Positions 8,570 through 16,195 of a stretch of 34,680 nt of DNA are shown in pieces (the stretch's first letter is position 1; each line of letters starts with the position of its first letter). Source of the stretch: Candidatus Rokuibacteriota bacterium. GTDB lineage: Bacteria; Methylomirabilota; Methylomirabilia; Rokubacteriales; CSP1-6. Both the position numbers and the translations under genes were made by a program. The stretch spans positions 1 to 34,680 of the forward strand of contig QHSZ01000055.1 of assembly GCA_003220595.1 (NCBI GenBank), in the 5' to 3' direction. Under the pieces are notes generated by a model, which saw nothing but the letters and a program-made list of their open reading frames with translations, was not told the origin of the DNA and made no database searches.

Positions 8570-9738
8570 CACGCCGGTTCCTTGCCGTAGATCATCACGA
8601 CGTGCTCGCCCATGCCGCTGTTGTTGTGGGTGAGCGCGAGGGCGGCCGCGGGGACCTGGCGCGCGCCCGCCTCGCCGCGGAGCTGGACGAAGACCTCGGC
8701 CGCCTGGGCGACGCCCGTCGCGCCGAGCGGGTGGCCGCACCCGATGAGACCGCCGCGCGGGTTCACGACGACGTCGCCGCCGTAGTCGCTCCGGCCCTCG
8801 GCGACGAACGGCCCGGCCTCGCCCTTGTGGCAGAAGCCCAGCTCCTCGTACGCGATCAGCTCGGCGATCGAGAAGCAGTCGTGGACCTCGGCCAGGTCGA
8901 TCTCGTGCGGCCCGACGGCGGCCATCTGGTACGCGGCCTGCGCCGCGCGCTTGAGCGCGGGCCAGTGCGCGTAGTCCTCGTGGAGCGAGCTGAGCTGGAA
9001 GCCGTCGAGCGCCTGGCCGGTCCCGCGGATCCACACGGGCGTGTCGGTGAGCGCGCGCGCCCGGGTCTCCGACGCGAGGACGACGGCCGCCGCGCCGTCG
9101 GTGATCGGCGAGCACATGAACAGGCGCAGCGGCGACGCGATCATCCGCGAGCCGAGGACCTGGTCGAGCGTGGCCCCCTTGGTGAAGTGCGCGCTCGGGT
9201 TCTTGGCGGCGTGGGTGTGGTTCTTCACGCCCACCATCGCGAGCTGCTCCTCGGTCGTGCCGTACTCCGCCATGTGCCGCTGGGCGGCGAACGCGAAGCA
9301 GGGCGGCGCCGTGAGACCGAACGCGGCCTCCCACTCGCGGTCCACGCCCGTCCCCATGTTGAGGACGGCCTCGTCGGCCACCGGCTGGTTGAGCTTCTCC
9401 ACGCCGAGCACCATGACGAGGTCGGCGAGCCCGGCCGCGATGAACGCGTACGCGTAGCGGATGCCGACGGTGCCCGAGGCGCACATGTGCTCGGTGCGCG
9501 CGCTGAGCGCGCTCGGCCGGATCCCGAGCGCCTCGGCGACCATCGAGGAGATGTGCGACTGAAAGGCCGTGCGTTCGGGCATGACGGAGCCGACGACCAG
9601 CCCGTCGAGGTCTTTGGGCTTCACGCCGGGGACGGAGTCGAAGCACGCCTTGCCCGCCTCCCAGACGAGGTCGCGGTAGGTCGCCTTCCGCACGCCGAAC
9701 TTGGACACCCCGGCGCCGACCAGCGCGACTCTTCTCAT
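8569..9738 (-). CDS. SCP2-type thiolase (acetyl-CoA acetyltransferase family)
   Basis: A 389-residue thiolase of the lipid-transfer/SCP-x branch. The nucleophile segment EHMCASG places a cysteine at residue 86. The HDCFS motif and the C-terminal NPRGGLIGCGHPLGATG, with its catalytic His, are present. Because the Cys is kept, thiolytic cleavage is possible; the Cys-less Ltp2 relatives are aldolases. This branch usually works with a DUF35 protein, which is encoded two genes downstream. The ATG at 9738 overlaps the MaoC stop (ATGA). It is proposed as the carbon-carbon cleavage step of the operon's beta-oxidation-like sequence. Confidence 0.9.
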   Translation of the reverse strand: MRRVALVGAGVSKFGVRKATYRDLVWEAGKACFDSVPGVKPKDLDGLVVGSVMPERTAFQSHISSMVAEALGIRPSALSARTEHMCASGTVGIRYAYAFIAAGLADLVMVLGVEKLNQPVADEAVLNMGTGVDREWEAAFGLTAPPCFAFAAQRHMAEYGTTEEQLAMVGVKNHTHAAKNPSAHFTKGATLDQVLGSRMIASPLRLFMCSPITDGAAAVVLASETRARALTDTPVWIRGTGQALDGFQLSSLHEDYAHWPALKRAAQAAYQMAAVGPHEIDLAEVHDCFSIAELIAYEELGFCHKGEAGPFVAEGRSDYGGDVVVNPRGGLIGCGHPLGATGVAQAAEVFVQLRGEAGARQVPAAALALTHNNSGMGEHVVMIYGKEPA

Positions 9739-10208
9739 GCCGTCACTCCTTTGCCCGTGGGCCGCTTCCGCATGAGCACGCTCTCCTCGTAGGTGCACAC
9801 GGCCTCGCCGTGCTGGTTCTTCACCGTCACGTCGAAGGTCACGACGCCGCGGTCGGGCTTCGACGACTCGCGGCACGCCTTCACGGTCATCTCCGTGTGG
9901 ACGGTGTCACCGAACTTCACGGGCGTCGTGAACCGCACCCGGTCGAGCCCGAGGAGGGCCAGCGTCGTGCCCTCGAACCAGCCCCCGAGGTTCTGCTGGC
10001 CGTTCGACACCGCGAGCGTCAGGATCCCGTGCGCGACGCGCGCGCCGAACGGCGTCGTCTTCGCGAACTCCGCGTCGGTGTGCAGCGGGTTGAAGTCGCC
10101 CGTGAGCCCGGCGAATCGCGAGACGTCGCCGCCGTCCACCGTGCGCCGCCCGCTCACGAGCGCCTCGCCGACCTTGAAGTCTTCCCAGTAGCGTCCACGC
10201 GCCTGCAT
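9735..10208 (-). CDS. MaoC-like enoyl-CoA hydratase
   Basis: A 157-residue single-hotdog R-specific hydratase. The hydratase-2 motif is visible as GDFNPLHTD with D38, N40 and H43 as catalytic and binding residues, followed by FGARVAHGIL, the usual oxyanion segment. The ATG at 10208 was chosen because a GGAGG lies 4 bases upstream; a longer in-frame start at 10259 would overlap the dehydrogenase gene. It begins 31 bp after the acyl-CoA dehydrogenase stop and overlaps the thiolase start. It would hydrate the enoyl-CoA made by that dehydrogenase. Confidence 0.9.
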   Translation of the reverse strand: MQARGRYWEDFKVGEALVSGRRTVDGGDVSRFAGLTGDFNPLHTDAEFAKTTPFGARVAHGILTLAVSNGQQNLGGWFEGTTLALLGLDRVRFTTPVKFGDTVHTEMTVKACRESSKPDRGVVTFDVTVKNQHGEAVCTYEESVLMRKRPTGKGVTA

Positions 10209-10239
10209 CGGCCCTCCATCATATTTGCCGTCGGGGAGG

Positions 10240-11406
10240 TCAACCCGCTCCGAACGCATCGCCGCGGTCCCAGTCGAGGTCGTGGCCGATCACCACGCGC
10301 AGGATCTCCGACGTCCCTCCGCCCGGCAGCAGGAAGCGCGCGTCGCGGAAGTAGCGCTGGATCGGGTACTCCATCGCGAGGCCGTAGGAGGCGAAGATGC
10401 GCGCGGCCTCGTCCGTCACGCGCACGGCCATCTCGGAGGCGAAGAGCTTCGCCATCGCGGCTTCCCGCGCGAGCGGCAGCCCCGCGTCGAGCCGCCCCGC
10501 GGCCTGGTAGGTCATGAGCGTCGCCGCGTGGAGCTGCGTGAGCATGTCGGCGAGCTTGAAGCCGATCGCCTGGTGCTCGACGATCGGCTTGCCGAACGCC
10601 TGGCGCTCACGGGCGTAGGCGAGCGCCGCCTGGTACGCGGCGCGCGCCAGGCCGACGGAGATCGCCGCGGTCATCACACGGATCTCCGAGAGGATGGACC
10701 CGATCTTCTCGGCCCCGCCGGTCTCACCCCCGAGGAGGTGCTCGGCGGGAACCTCGACGTCGGCGAGCAGGATCTCGCCGGTCACGGAGGCGCGCACCGA
10801 CATCTTCTCGATCGAGCGACCGAGCGTGATGCCGCGCATCGTCACACGGTCCAGGAGGAAGAGCGCGATGTTCTGCATCCCGCGCTCGCCCGAGGTCTTC
10901 GCGGCCACCGTCAGCACGTCGGCGACCGGGGCATTGGTCACCCAGGTCTTCCCGCCGCGGAGGACCCAGTGGTCGCCGCGCCGCTCGGCGCGCGTGGTGA
11001 TGCCCGCGACGTCGGAGCCGGCGTTCGGCTCGGTGAGCGCGAACGTCGCGATCAGCTCGCCGCGGAGCGCGGGCACGAGGTACTTCTGGCGGAGCGCCTC
11101 CGAGCCGTACTTGTAGATGAAGTGGGTGCCCATCAGGGACTGCATCGCCGCCGCGGCCGCGACCGAGAGCGAACCGCGGGCCAGCTCCTCGGCGAAGAGG
11201 CAGTAGGTCACCATGTCGGCGTCGGCGCCGCCGTAGGCCTCCGGGTAGCGGAGGCCGAGATAGCCGAGCTCGCCGATCCGCCTGAAGAGCTTCGCCGGGA
11301 ACTCCGCCCGCTCGTCGATCCCCTCGGCCGCCGGGGCGACCTCGACGTCGACGAACCGCGCGACGGCCTGACGGAACCGCTCCTGCTCCGGCGTGAAGCG
11401 GATCAT
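10240..11406 (-). CDS. Acyl-CoA dehydrogenase (operon copy)
   Basis: A 388-residue FAD-dependent acyl-CoA dehydrogenase with the three family domains. FAD and substrate motifs include ATFALTEPNAGSDVAG and GGKTWVTNAPVAD. The C-terminal base segment, which reads YEGTxxIQR in most members, is PGGGTSEILR here, so the MCAD-type catalytic Glu is Gly. LCAD and isovaleryl-CoA dehydrogenase also lack it and use a Glu about 120 residues earlier; a Glu (SEIRVM) lies near that place but does not align exactly. Branched or unusual acyl substrates are therefore plausible. The ATG overlaps the hyuB stop. Compare the second copy at 16238-17395, which keeps the usual Glu. Confidence 0.9.
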   Translation of the reverse strand: MIRFTPEQERFRQAVARFVDVEVAPAAEGIDERAEFPAKLFRRIGELGYLGLRYPEAYGGADADMVTYCLFAEELARGSLSVAAAAAMQSLMGTHFIYKYGSEALRQKYLVPALRGELIATFALTEPNAGSDVAGITTRAERRGDHWVLRGGKTWVTNAPVADVLTVAAKTSGERGMQNIALFLLDRVTMRGITLGRSIEKMSVRASVTGEILLADVEVPAEHLLGGETGGAEKIGSILSEIRVMTAAISVGLARAAYQAALAYARERQAFGKPIVEHQAIGFKLADMLTQLHAATLMTYQAAGRLDAGLPLAREAAMAKLFASEMAVRVTDEAARIFASYGLAMEYPIQRYFRDARFLLPGGGTSEILRVVIGHDLDWDRGDAFGAG

Positions 11407-13133
11407 CGGCGCATCTTCTTCCGCAGCTCGTTCGTGGCCGGCCCGTCGACCCGGAGGTCGACGCCGCCGCCCGCGATCACCACCCCGTACTCGCTCCGCG
11501 CGGTCTCGATCGACACATAATCGTCCAGCACGTCCTCGAGCACACGGCCGGGCTCGCGCTCGAGCGGGTCGCCGTAGCCACCCGCGCCCGCCTGCTGGAA
11601 CGAGATGACGTCGCCGTAGGCGAACTCGCGCGACGCCTTCCCGTGCACGACCTGTTCGCCCGGTCCCGGATTGAGCACCGTCCGGCCGAGCCCGCCCGGC
11701 TTGCCGCCGAACAGCCCGTAGGGCGGGAATGTCTGGCGGTCCGAGAGATTCGTCAGCTGGCCCTCGTCGACGAGAAAGCGCATGTCGCGCCGGATGCCGC
11801 AGCCGCCGCGGAACTTCCCCGCGCCGGCGGAGTCGCGGAGCAGCTCGAACCGCTCGACGACGATCGGCTGGTTCGCCTCCTGCGCCTCCACCGGGATGTT
11901 CGCGGCGTTGAACGCCCACGCCATCGCCTCGCAGCCGTCCTTGGTCGCGCGCGCGCCCGTGCCGGAGAGCACCAGCTCGTAGGCGACGCAGCGGCGCTGC
12001 CTCGCGCGGTCCCAGCCGCCGAAGGTCGGGTTCGCCATGTGCGAGGCCGCCGCCGCGACGCGGGCGGGCACGGCCTTGGCCAGGGCACCGATGACCGACT
12101 CGAACGTCCGATAGCAGATGATCGCGCGCGGCCCCCCGCCCGCCGGCGGCCGCGGGTTCAGGAACGAGCCCTCGGGCGCTCTCACCACGATCGGTCGCAG
12201 CGCGCCCTCGTTCATCGGCCCGAACGGGTCCGTCAGGCACTTCACCGCCGCGTACGAGTACGAGCGCGTGTAGTTGATGTAGGAGTTCATCCCCGACGCG
12301 GTCTGCGGGCTCGAGCCCTCGTAGTCGATGACCATGGAGTCGTGGGCGACGGTCACGGTGACGGCCACGCGCAGGGGCTCGGTGCCCGGCCCGTAGTCGT
12401 CCAGGAAGTCCTCGAAGGTGTAGACACCGGGCGGGAACTTGGCGATCGCCCGCCGCATGTTCGCTTCCGTGCGCGCCATGATCTCCTCGGTCGCCTGCAC
12501 GAGAACATCACGGCCGTAGCGCGCCGCGAGCTCCTGGAGCCGGCGCTCGCCCACGCGGAGCGCGCTCCGCTGCGCCCGCAGATCACCGAGGACTTTCTCC
12601 GGCGTCCGCGTGTTGGCCGCGATGATCCCGACGATGCCGGGCTCCTCCTCGTACTCCCGCCAGACCTTGGTCGGCGGGATGCGGAGGCCCTCCTGGAAGT
12701 AGTCGAAGATGCCCTCCACGCCCTGGCTACCCGGGCGCTGTCCGCCGACGTCGGTGTGGTGGAGGATGTTGACGGCGAAGCCGACGAGCGCGCCCTCGTG
12801 GAACACGGGCTGCGTGACGAAGAAATCGGGGAGATGGCCGGAGCCGAGCAGCGGGTCGTTCAGCAAGATCGCGTCGCCCGGCCGGAGCGTCTCGACGGGA
12901 TGCGCCGTGAGCGCGTTCTTCACGGCGAACGACATCGCGCCCATGTGGCCCGGGGAGTAAGGCCCCTGCGCCACCATGCGCCCCTTCGCGTCGAAGACCG
13001 CGACGGAGAAGTCCTGCCCCTCGCGCGCCTGCTCGGAGTACGCCGTCTTGTGGACGGTCGTGCCGATCTCGACCGCGATGGACTGGAGCGCGCCCCAGAT
13101 GACGCCGAGGGTGATCGGGTCGACTCGGCTCAT
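11403..13133 (-). CDS. hyuB: Hydantoinase B/oxoprolinase family subunit
   Basis: A 576-residue HyuB-type subunit, beginning MSRVDPITLGVIWGALQSI, the standard family N-terminus. Conserved segments include FSVAVFDAKGRMVAQG, GDAILLNDPLLGSGHLPD and a C-terminal glycine-rich GAGGYGDP. With HyuA it forms ATP-dependent amidohydrolases (N-methylhydantoinase, 5-oxoprolinase, caprolactamase) or, in related complexes, acetone-type carboxylases. The length fits the family. The ATG at 13133 overlaps the stop of a repeat-encoded mini-ORF that itself chains back to hyuA. The substrate cannot be read, but the downstream acyl-CoA genes favour a lactam or cyclic imide whose opened product becomes a CoA ester. 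Confidence 0.92.
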   Translation of the reverse strand: MSRVDPITLGVIWGALQSIAVEIGTTVHKTAYSEQAREGQDFSVAVFDAKGRMVAQGPYSPGHMGAMSFAVKNALTAHPVETLRPGDAILLNDPLLGSGHLPDFFVTQPVFHEGALVGFAVNILHHTDVGGQRPGSQGVEGIFDYFQEGLRIPPTKVWREYEEEPGIVGIIAANTRTPEKVLGDLRAQRSALRVGERRLQELAARYGRDVLVQATEEIMARTEANMRRAIAKFPPGVYTFEDFLDDYGPGTEPLRVAVTVTVAHDSMVIDYEGSSPQTASGMNSYINYTRSYSYAAVKCLTDPFGPMNEGALRPIVVRAPEGSFLNPRPPAGGGPRAIICYRTFESVIGALAKAVPARVAAAASHMANPTFGGWDRARQRRCVAYELVLSGTGARATKDGCEAMAWAFNAANIPVEAQEANQPIVVERFELLRDSAGAGKFRGGCGIRRDMRFLVDEGQLTNLSDRQTFPPYGLFGGKPGGLGRTVLNPGPGEQVVHGKASREFAYGDVISFQQAGAGGYGDPLEREPGRVLEDVLDDYVSIETARSEYGVVIAGGGVDLRVDGPATNELRKKMRR

Positions 13134-13237
13134 CTGTCGACGTGGGGGGCCCCGACATGGCCCCCCACACCCCCCCACGCTCGGCGCGCCCCGGGGAACC
13201 CGTGGCGCTCCTCGACGACCCGCGCGTGGCTTCTCAT
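13130..13237 (-). CDS. Repeat-encoded mini-ORF 2 (35 residues)
   Basis: A 35-codon frame inside the second tandem unit (minus-strand order), starting MRSHARVVEERHGF and ending GGHVGAPHVDR. Its ATG overlaps the stop of mini-ORF 1, and its TGA overlaps the hyuB ATG, so a ribosome leaving hyuA could pass through it to hyuB. The peptide is rich in Gly, Arg and His, has no recognised family, and is probably a by-product of the repeat rather than a selected protein. Its value may lie in keeping translation coupled. Confidence 0.35.
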   Translation of the reverse strand: MRSHARVVEERHGFPGARRAWGGVGGHVGAPHVDR

Positions 13238-13376
13238 CGGTCGACGTGGGGGGCCCCGACATGGCCCCCCACACCCCCCCACGCTCGGCGCGCCCCGGGG
13301 AACCCGTGGCGCTCCTCGACGACCCGCGCGTGGCTTCTCATCGGTCGACGTGGGGGGCCCCGACATGGCCCCCCAC
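13136..13376. repeat. 104-bp tandem repeat between hyuA and hyuB (two full copies plus a 33-bp partial)
   Basis: Identical units start at 13136 and 13240. A third, partial copy (13344-13376) forms the 3' end of hyuA. Each unit begins GTCGACGTGG and contains a perfect 10-bp stem with a 7-base loop (GTGGGGGGCC / GGCCCCCCAC) at 13142-13168, 13246-13272 and 13350-13376. The partial copy ends exactly at the end of the hairpin. Each full unit also spans a mini-ORF whose ATGA junctions chain hyuA to hyuB. There are no unique spacers, so this is not a CRISPR array. Confidence 0.95.
13234..13341 (-). CDS. Repeat-encoded mini-ORF 1 (35 residues)
   Basis: The first repeat-encoded frame after hyuA, giving the same 35-residue peptide as mini-ORF 2. 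Its ATG overlaps the hyuA stop (ATGA at 13338-13341). The last eleven residues equal the last eleven residues of HyuA, because both are read from copies of the same repeat. No Shine-Dalgarno is evident, so expression would depend on re-initiation after hyuA. Function unknown; it may be only a translated linker. Confidence 0.35.
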   Translation of the reverse strand: MRSHARVVEERHGFPGARRAWGGVGGHVGAPHVDR

Positions 13377-15431
13377 CTCTACGATCAGGCTCGCGTAGTC
13401 GTCCACGGTGGCGGCCGCGCCCGGCGGCAGCACGGTCGTCGACTCGCGCTCCTCGACGATCGCCGGCCCCTCGACGCGCGTGCCCGCGGCGAGCGCGTAC
13501 CGGTCCCAGACCGGCGTCTCCGTCCAGCCGCGCGTCTCGGGGAACCAGGCGCGCCGCGAGCCCTTGCGCGCGCCGTCCCCGCCCCGCGGCGCGGCCTTGG
13601 CGAGCGCGATCCGGGGCGAGCCGCCGATCGCCGAGAGCGTCCAGGTGACGATCTCCACGGGCTCCCGCGGGCTCGCGTAGCCGTAGCGCGCGGCGTAGAC
13701 CTCGTCGAAACCGGCGCGGACCTTCCCGAGCGCCGCGGCGTCGAGCGCTCCCGCCGGCACGGGCACGGTCAGCTCGTAGCCCTGGCCGACGTAGCGGGCG
13801 TCGGCCGAGCGCGTCAGCGTGACCTCGCCGGCGACCGCGGACTCGCGGACGACCTCGAGCGCCTGAGCCGCCATCTCGTCGTACATCGCGGTGAGCCCAG
13901 CGGGCTCCACGGTGTCGAGCCTCCGCACGTACGTCCGCGCGACGTCGAACCGGACCTCGGCGGCGAGCAGGCCGATCGCGGCCGTGACCCCGGCCGCCGC
14001 CGGCAGGATCACGCGGGGGATCCCGAGGGCCTGGGCGAGGCGGCAGCCGTGCACGGGGCCCGAGCCCCCGAACGCGACGAAGGTGAGGTCGCGCGGATCG
14101 CGCCCGCGCTCGATGGAGACGACGCGCGTCGCGAGCTCCATGTTCGTGTTGACGATCGCGTGGACGCCCCAGGCCGCCTCCTCGAGGGTGAGCCCGAGGG
14201 GGCGTGCGAGCGTCTCCGCGATCGCCCGCGCCGCGGCGGCCGCCTGGAGCTTGATCGACCCGCCGGCGAAGTAGTCGGGGTTGATGTAGCCGAGGACGAC
14301 GTTGGCGTCGGTCACGGTCGGCGCCGTGCCGCCGCGCCCGTAGCAGACCGGACCGGGCGTGGAGGAGGCGCTCTCCGGCCCGACGGCGATCACGCCGAGC
14401 GTCGCCCGGGCGATCGAGCCGCCGCCCGCGCCGATCTCGACGAGGTCGAGCGCCTGGATGTTCATCGGGAGCCCGCTGCCCGGCGCGTTGTTCACCCGGT
14501 GGAGCTCGAAGGCCGTCGTCGTGTACGGCCGCCCCTTCTCGATGAGCGCGAGCTTGGCCGTCGTCCCGCCCATGTCGAACGCGATGAGGTCGCGGTGGCC
14601 GGTGAGCTCGCCGTAGACGGCCGCCATCAGGGCGCCAGCCGCCGGGCCCGACTCGATCATGCGCACCGGGTAACGCTGCATCGCCTCCGCCGTCGCGACC
14701 CCGCCCGAGGACTGCATGACGAAGAGCCGGCCGCGATAGCCGCGCTCACCCATGGCGGCCGCGAGGCCGCGCAGGTACTCGCGGATCGCCGTCATGACGT
14801 AGGCGTTCACCACGGTCGTCGAGGTGCGCTCGTACTCGCGGAAGGTCGGCGAGACCTCGTGCGACATCGTCACCGTCACGTGCGGCGCCTCCCGGGAGAC
14901 CAGCGCCGCCAGGCGCTTCTCGTGGACCGGGTTCAGGTAGGCGTGCAGGAGGCAGATCGCCAGCGTCGTCACGCCGCGGGCGACGAGCTCGCGGATCGCG
15001 CGGCACGCGTCGGCTTCGTCGAGCGGGGTCCGCACGGCGCCGTCCGCCAGGATGCGCTCGGTGACCTCGCCGATGAAGCGGCGCGGGATCAGCGGCGCGG
15101 GTTTCTCGATCTGGAGGTCGTAGACCTGGTAGCGCTTCTCGCGCCCGATGATGAGCACGTCGCGGAAGCCGCGTGTGGTGAGGAGCCCGACGCCCCTCGC
15201 CTTGCGTTCGATGACGACGTTCGAGCCCAGGGTCGTCCCGTGGACCGCCTGGGCGACGTCGCGCCAGCCGACGCCGCCGCGCGCGACGAGCTCGTCGAGG
15301 CCGGCCAGGCACGCCGCGGACGGGTCCGGGTAGGTCGTCAGCCGCTTCGCGGTGAGCAGCTCCCCCGACGGCGATTGTAGGACCAAATCGGTAAACGTCC
15401 CCCCGACGTCGAACCCGATGCGGTACGCCAA
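13338..15431 (-). CDS. hyuA: Hydantoinase A/oxoprolinase family subunit (ATP-binding)
   Basis: A 697-residue HyuA subunit with an actin-like ATPase fold: phosphate-1 motif GFDVGGTFTDL (residues 6-16) and a second loop FDMGGTTAKLALI near the middle. It phosphorylates the amide during ATP-dependent ring opening together with HyuB. The start is a TTG at 15431, three bases after the gntR stop; no ATG or GTG precedes the conserved motif. The last residues (GGHVGAPHVDR) come from the tandem repeat and are not a family feature. Upstream lies the GntR gene and downstream the repeat-bridged hyuB. A carboxylase-type role is an alternative, but no third carboxylase subunit is present. Confidence 0.92.
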   Translation of the reverse strand: MAYRIGFDVGGTFTDLVLQSPSGELLTAKRLTTYPDPSAACLAGLDELVARGGVGWRDVAQAVHGTTLGSNVVIERKARGVGLLTTRGFRDVLIIGREKRYQVYDLQIEKPAPLIPRRFIGEVTERILADGAVRTPLDEADACRAIRELVARGVTTLAICLLHAYLNPVHEKRLAALVSREAPHVTVTMSHEVSPTFREYERTSTTVVNAYVMTAIREYLRGLAAAMGERGYRGRLFVMQSSGGVATAEAMQRYPVRMIESGPAAGALMAAVYGELTGHRDLIAFDMGGTTAKLALIEKGRPYTTTAFELHRVNNAPGSGLPMNIQALDLVEIGAGGGSIARATLGVIAVGPESASSTPGPVCYGRGGTAPTVTDANVVLGYINPDYFAGGSIKLQAAAAARAIAETLARPLGLTLEEAAWGVHAIVNTNMELATRVVSIERGRDPRDLTFVAFGGSGPVHGCRLAQALGIPRVILPAAAGVTAAIGLLAAEVRFDVARTYVRRLDTVEPAGLTAMYDEMAAQALEVVRESAVAGEVTLTRSADARYVGQGYELTVPVPAGALDAAALGKVRAGFDEVYAARYGYASPREPVEIVTWTLSAIGGSPRIALAKAAPRGGDGARKGSRRAWFPETRGWTETPVWDRYALAAGTRVEGPAIVEERESTTVLPPGAAATVDDYASLIVEVGGHVGAPHVDR

Positions 15432-15434
15432 GGG

Positions 15435-16160
15435 TCAGGTCCGCCGGTCGGCGCGGGAGAGGACCAGGCGATAGGGGTAGCGCCGTCCCGTTTGGTACGT
15501 GATCGCGTACTCGACGGGCTCGCCGCTGGCGGCGAAGTAAGTGCGCTCGAAGAGGAGCAACGGCGAGCGCGGGCGCAGCTGGAGCAGCTCGGCGATCTGC
15601 CGCGGCGCGAGCACCGCGTCCACGACCTGCTCCATGAGCTTGATCGGCACGCCGAGCACCCGCTCGATCGCGCCGATCAGTGAGGTCTTGGAGAGGTCCT
15701 CGTCGGAGAGCGCCGTGCCGATCGTCAGCGGCACGTACGCGGTCACGTGCTGGAAGGGCCCGTTGTCGGCGTGCCGGACGCCGCTGATGCGATAGACCGA
15801 CGAGCGGGCCGGAAGCCGGAGCGCCTGGGCGATGTTGGCGGGCACGGGCACGATCTCGCGCCCGACGAGCTTGAACCACGTCTCGTCGCCGAGCGCCATC
15901 ATGTCGCCGACGGAGCCGATCACGCGGAGCTTGCGGTCGGTCGCGCCCGACGGCGTCGAGAAGGTGCCGCGCCCCGCGTGGCGGTAGAGGAGCCCCTCCT
16001 CCACCAGCACGTCGAGCGCCTGCCGGATGGTCGGGCGGCTCACCGCGAACTGCTTGCAGAGCGCGTGCTCGGAGGGGATGCGCTCGCCGTCGCCGCGCAG
16101 GCCGTGACGGATCGCGTCGGCGATCTGGAGGTACCGCGGAATCCCGGGACGGTAGTTCAC
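15435..16160 (-). CDS. GntR family transcriptional regulator (HutC/UTRA type)
   Basis: A 241-residue regulator. The N-terminus has a winged helix-turn-helix (about residues 8-70) with the GntR signature IPSEHALCKQFAVSRPTIRQAL and a GRGTF wing. The rest (about 90-235) is a UTRA effector domain ending in FERTYFAASGEPVEY. The GTG at 16160 was chosen because GGGAGG precedes it by 9 bases; a longer GTG start at 16196 has no ribosome site and would bury the operator in coding sequence. It lies directly ahead of hyuA and probably represses itself and the operon, released by a pathway compound. Effector unknown. Confidence 0.88.
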   Translation of the reverse strand: MNYRPGIPRYLQIADAIRHGLRGDGERIPSEHALCKQFAVSRPTIRQALDVLVEEGLLYRHAGRGTFSTPSGATDRKLRVIGSVGDMMALGDETWFKLVGREIVPVPANIAQALRLPARSSVYRISGVRHADNGPFQHVTAYVPLTIGTALSDEDLSKTSLIGAIERVLGVPIKLMEQVVDAVLAPRQIAELLQLRPRSPLLLFERTYFAASGEPVEYAITYQTGRRYPYRLVLSRADRRT

Positions 16161-16185
16161 GCCGATGGGCCTCCCGCTGTCAGGA

Positions 16186-16195
16186 TGTCTAGACA
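16186..16195. promoter_or_regulatory. Candidate GntR/HutC operator palindrome
   Basis: A perfect 10-bp palindrome, TGTCTAGACA, centred about 30 bp upstream of the chosen gntR start. Its core GT-C-TA-G-AC matches the GTnTAnAC consensus reported for HutC-subfamily operators. A minus-strand TTGACG (16217-16222) could be the -35 element, which would put the palindrome over the -10/+1 region, a good position for autorepression of gntR and the downstream operon. The -10 hexamer is not clear. Confidence 0.6.

Noticed and set aside
10240-11406. Acyl-CoA dehydrogenase as an inactive relic because YEGT is missing
   Set aside because: Full length, all FAD motifs intact, and known family members place the catalytic base elsewhere.
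13142-13272. Hairpins between hyuA and hyuB as intrinsic terminators
   Set aside because: No U-tract follows, and the downstream genes remain translationally coupled, so an attenuating or processing role is more likely than full termination.
13136-13376. CRISPR-like array
   Set aside because: The units are directly tandem and identical with no unique spacers and no cas genes.
11643-15380. Very long open frame on the plus strand opposite hyuA and hyuB
   Set aside because: It encodes an Arg/Glu/Val-rich sequence with no domain and is the antisense shadow of two well-conserved genes in GC-rich DNA.
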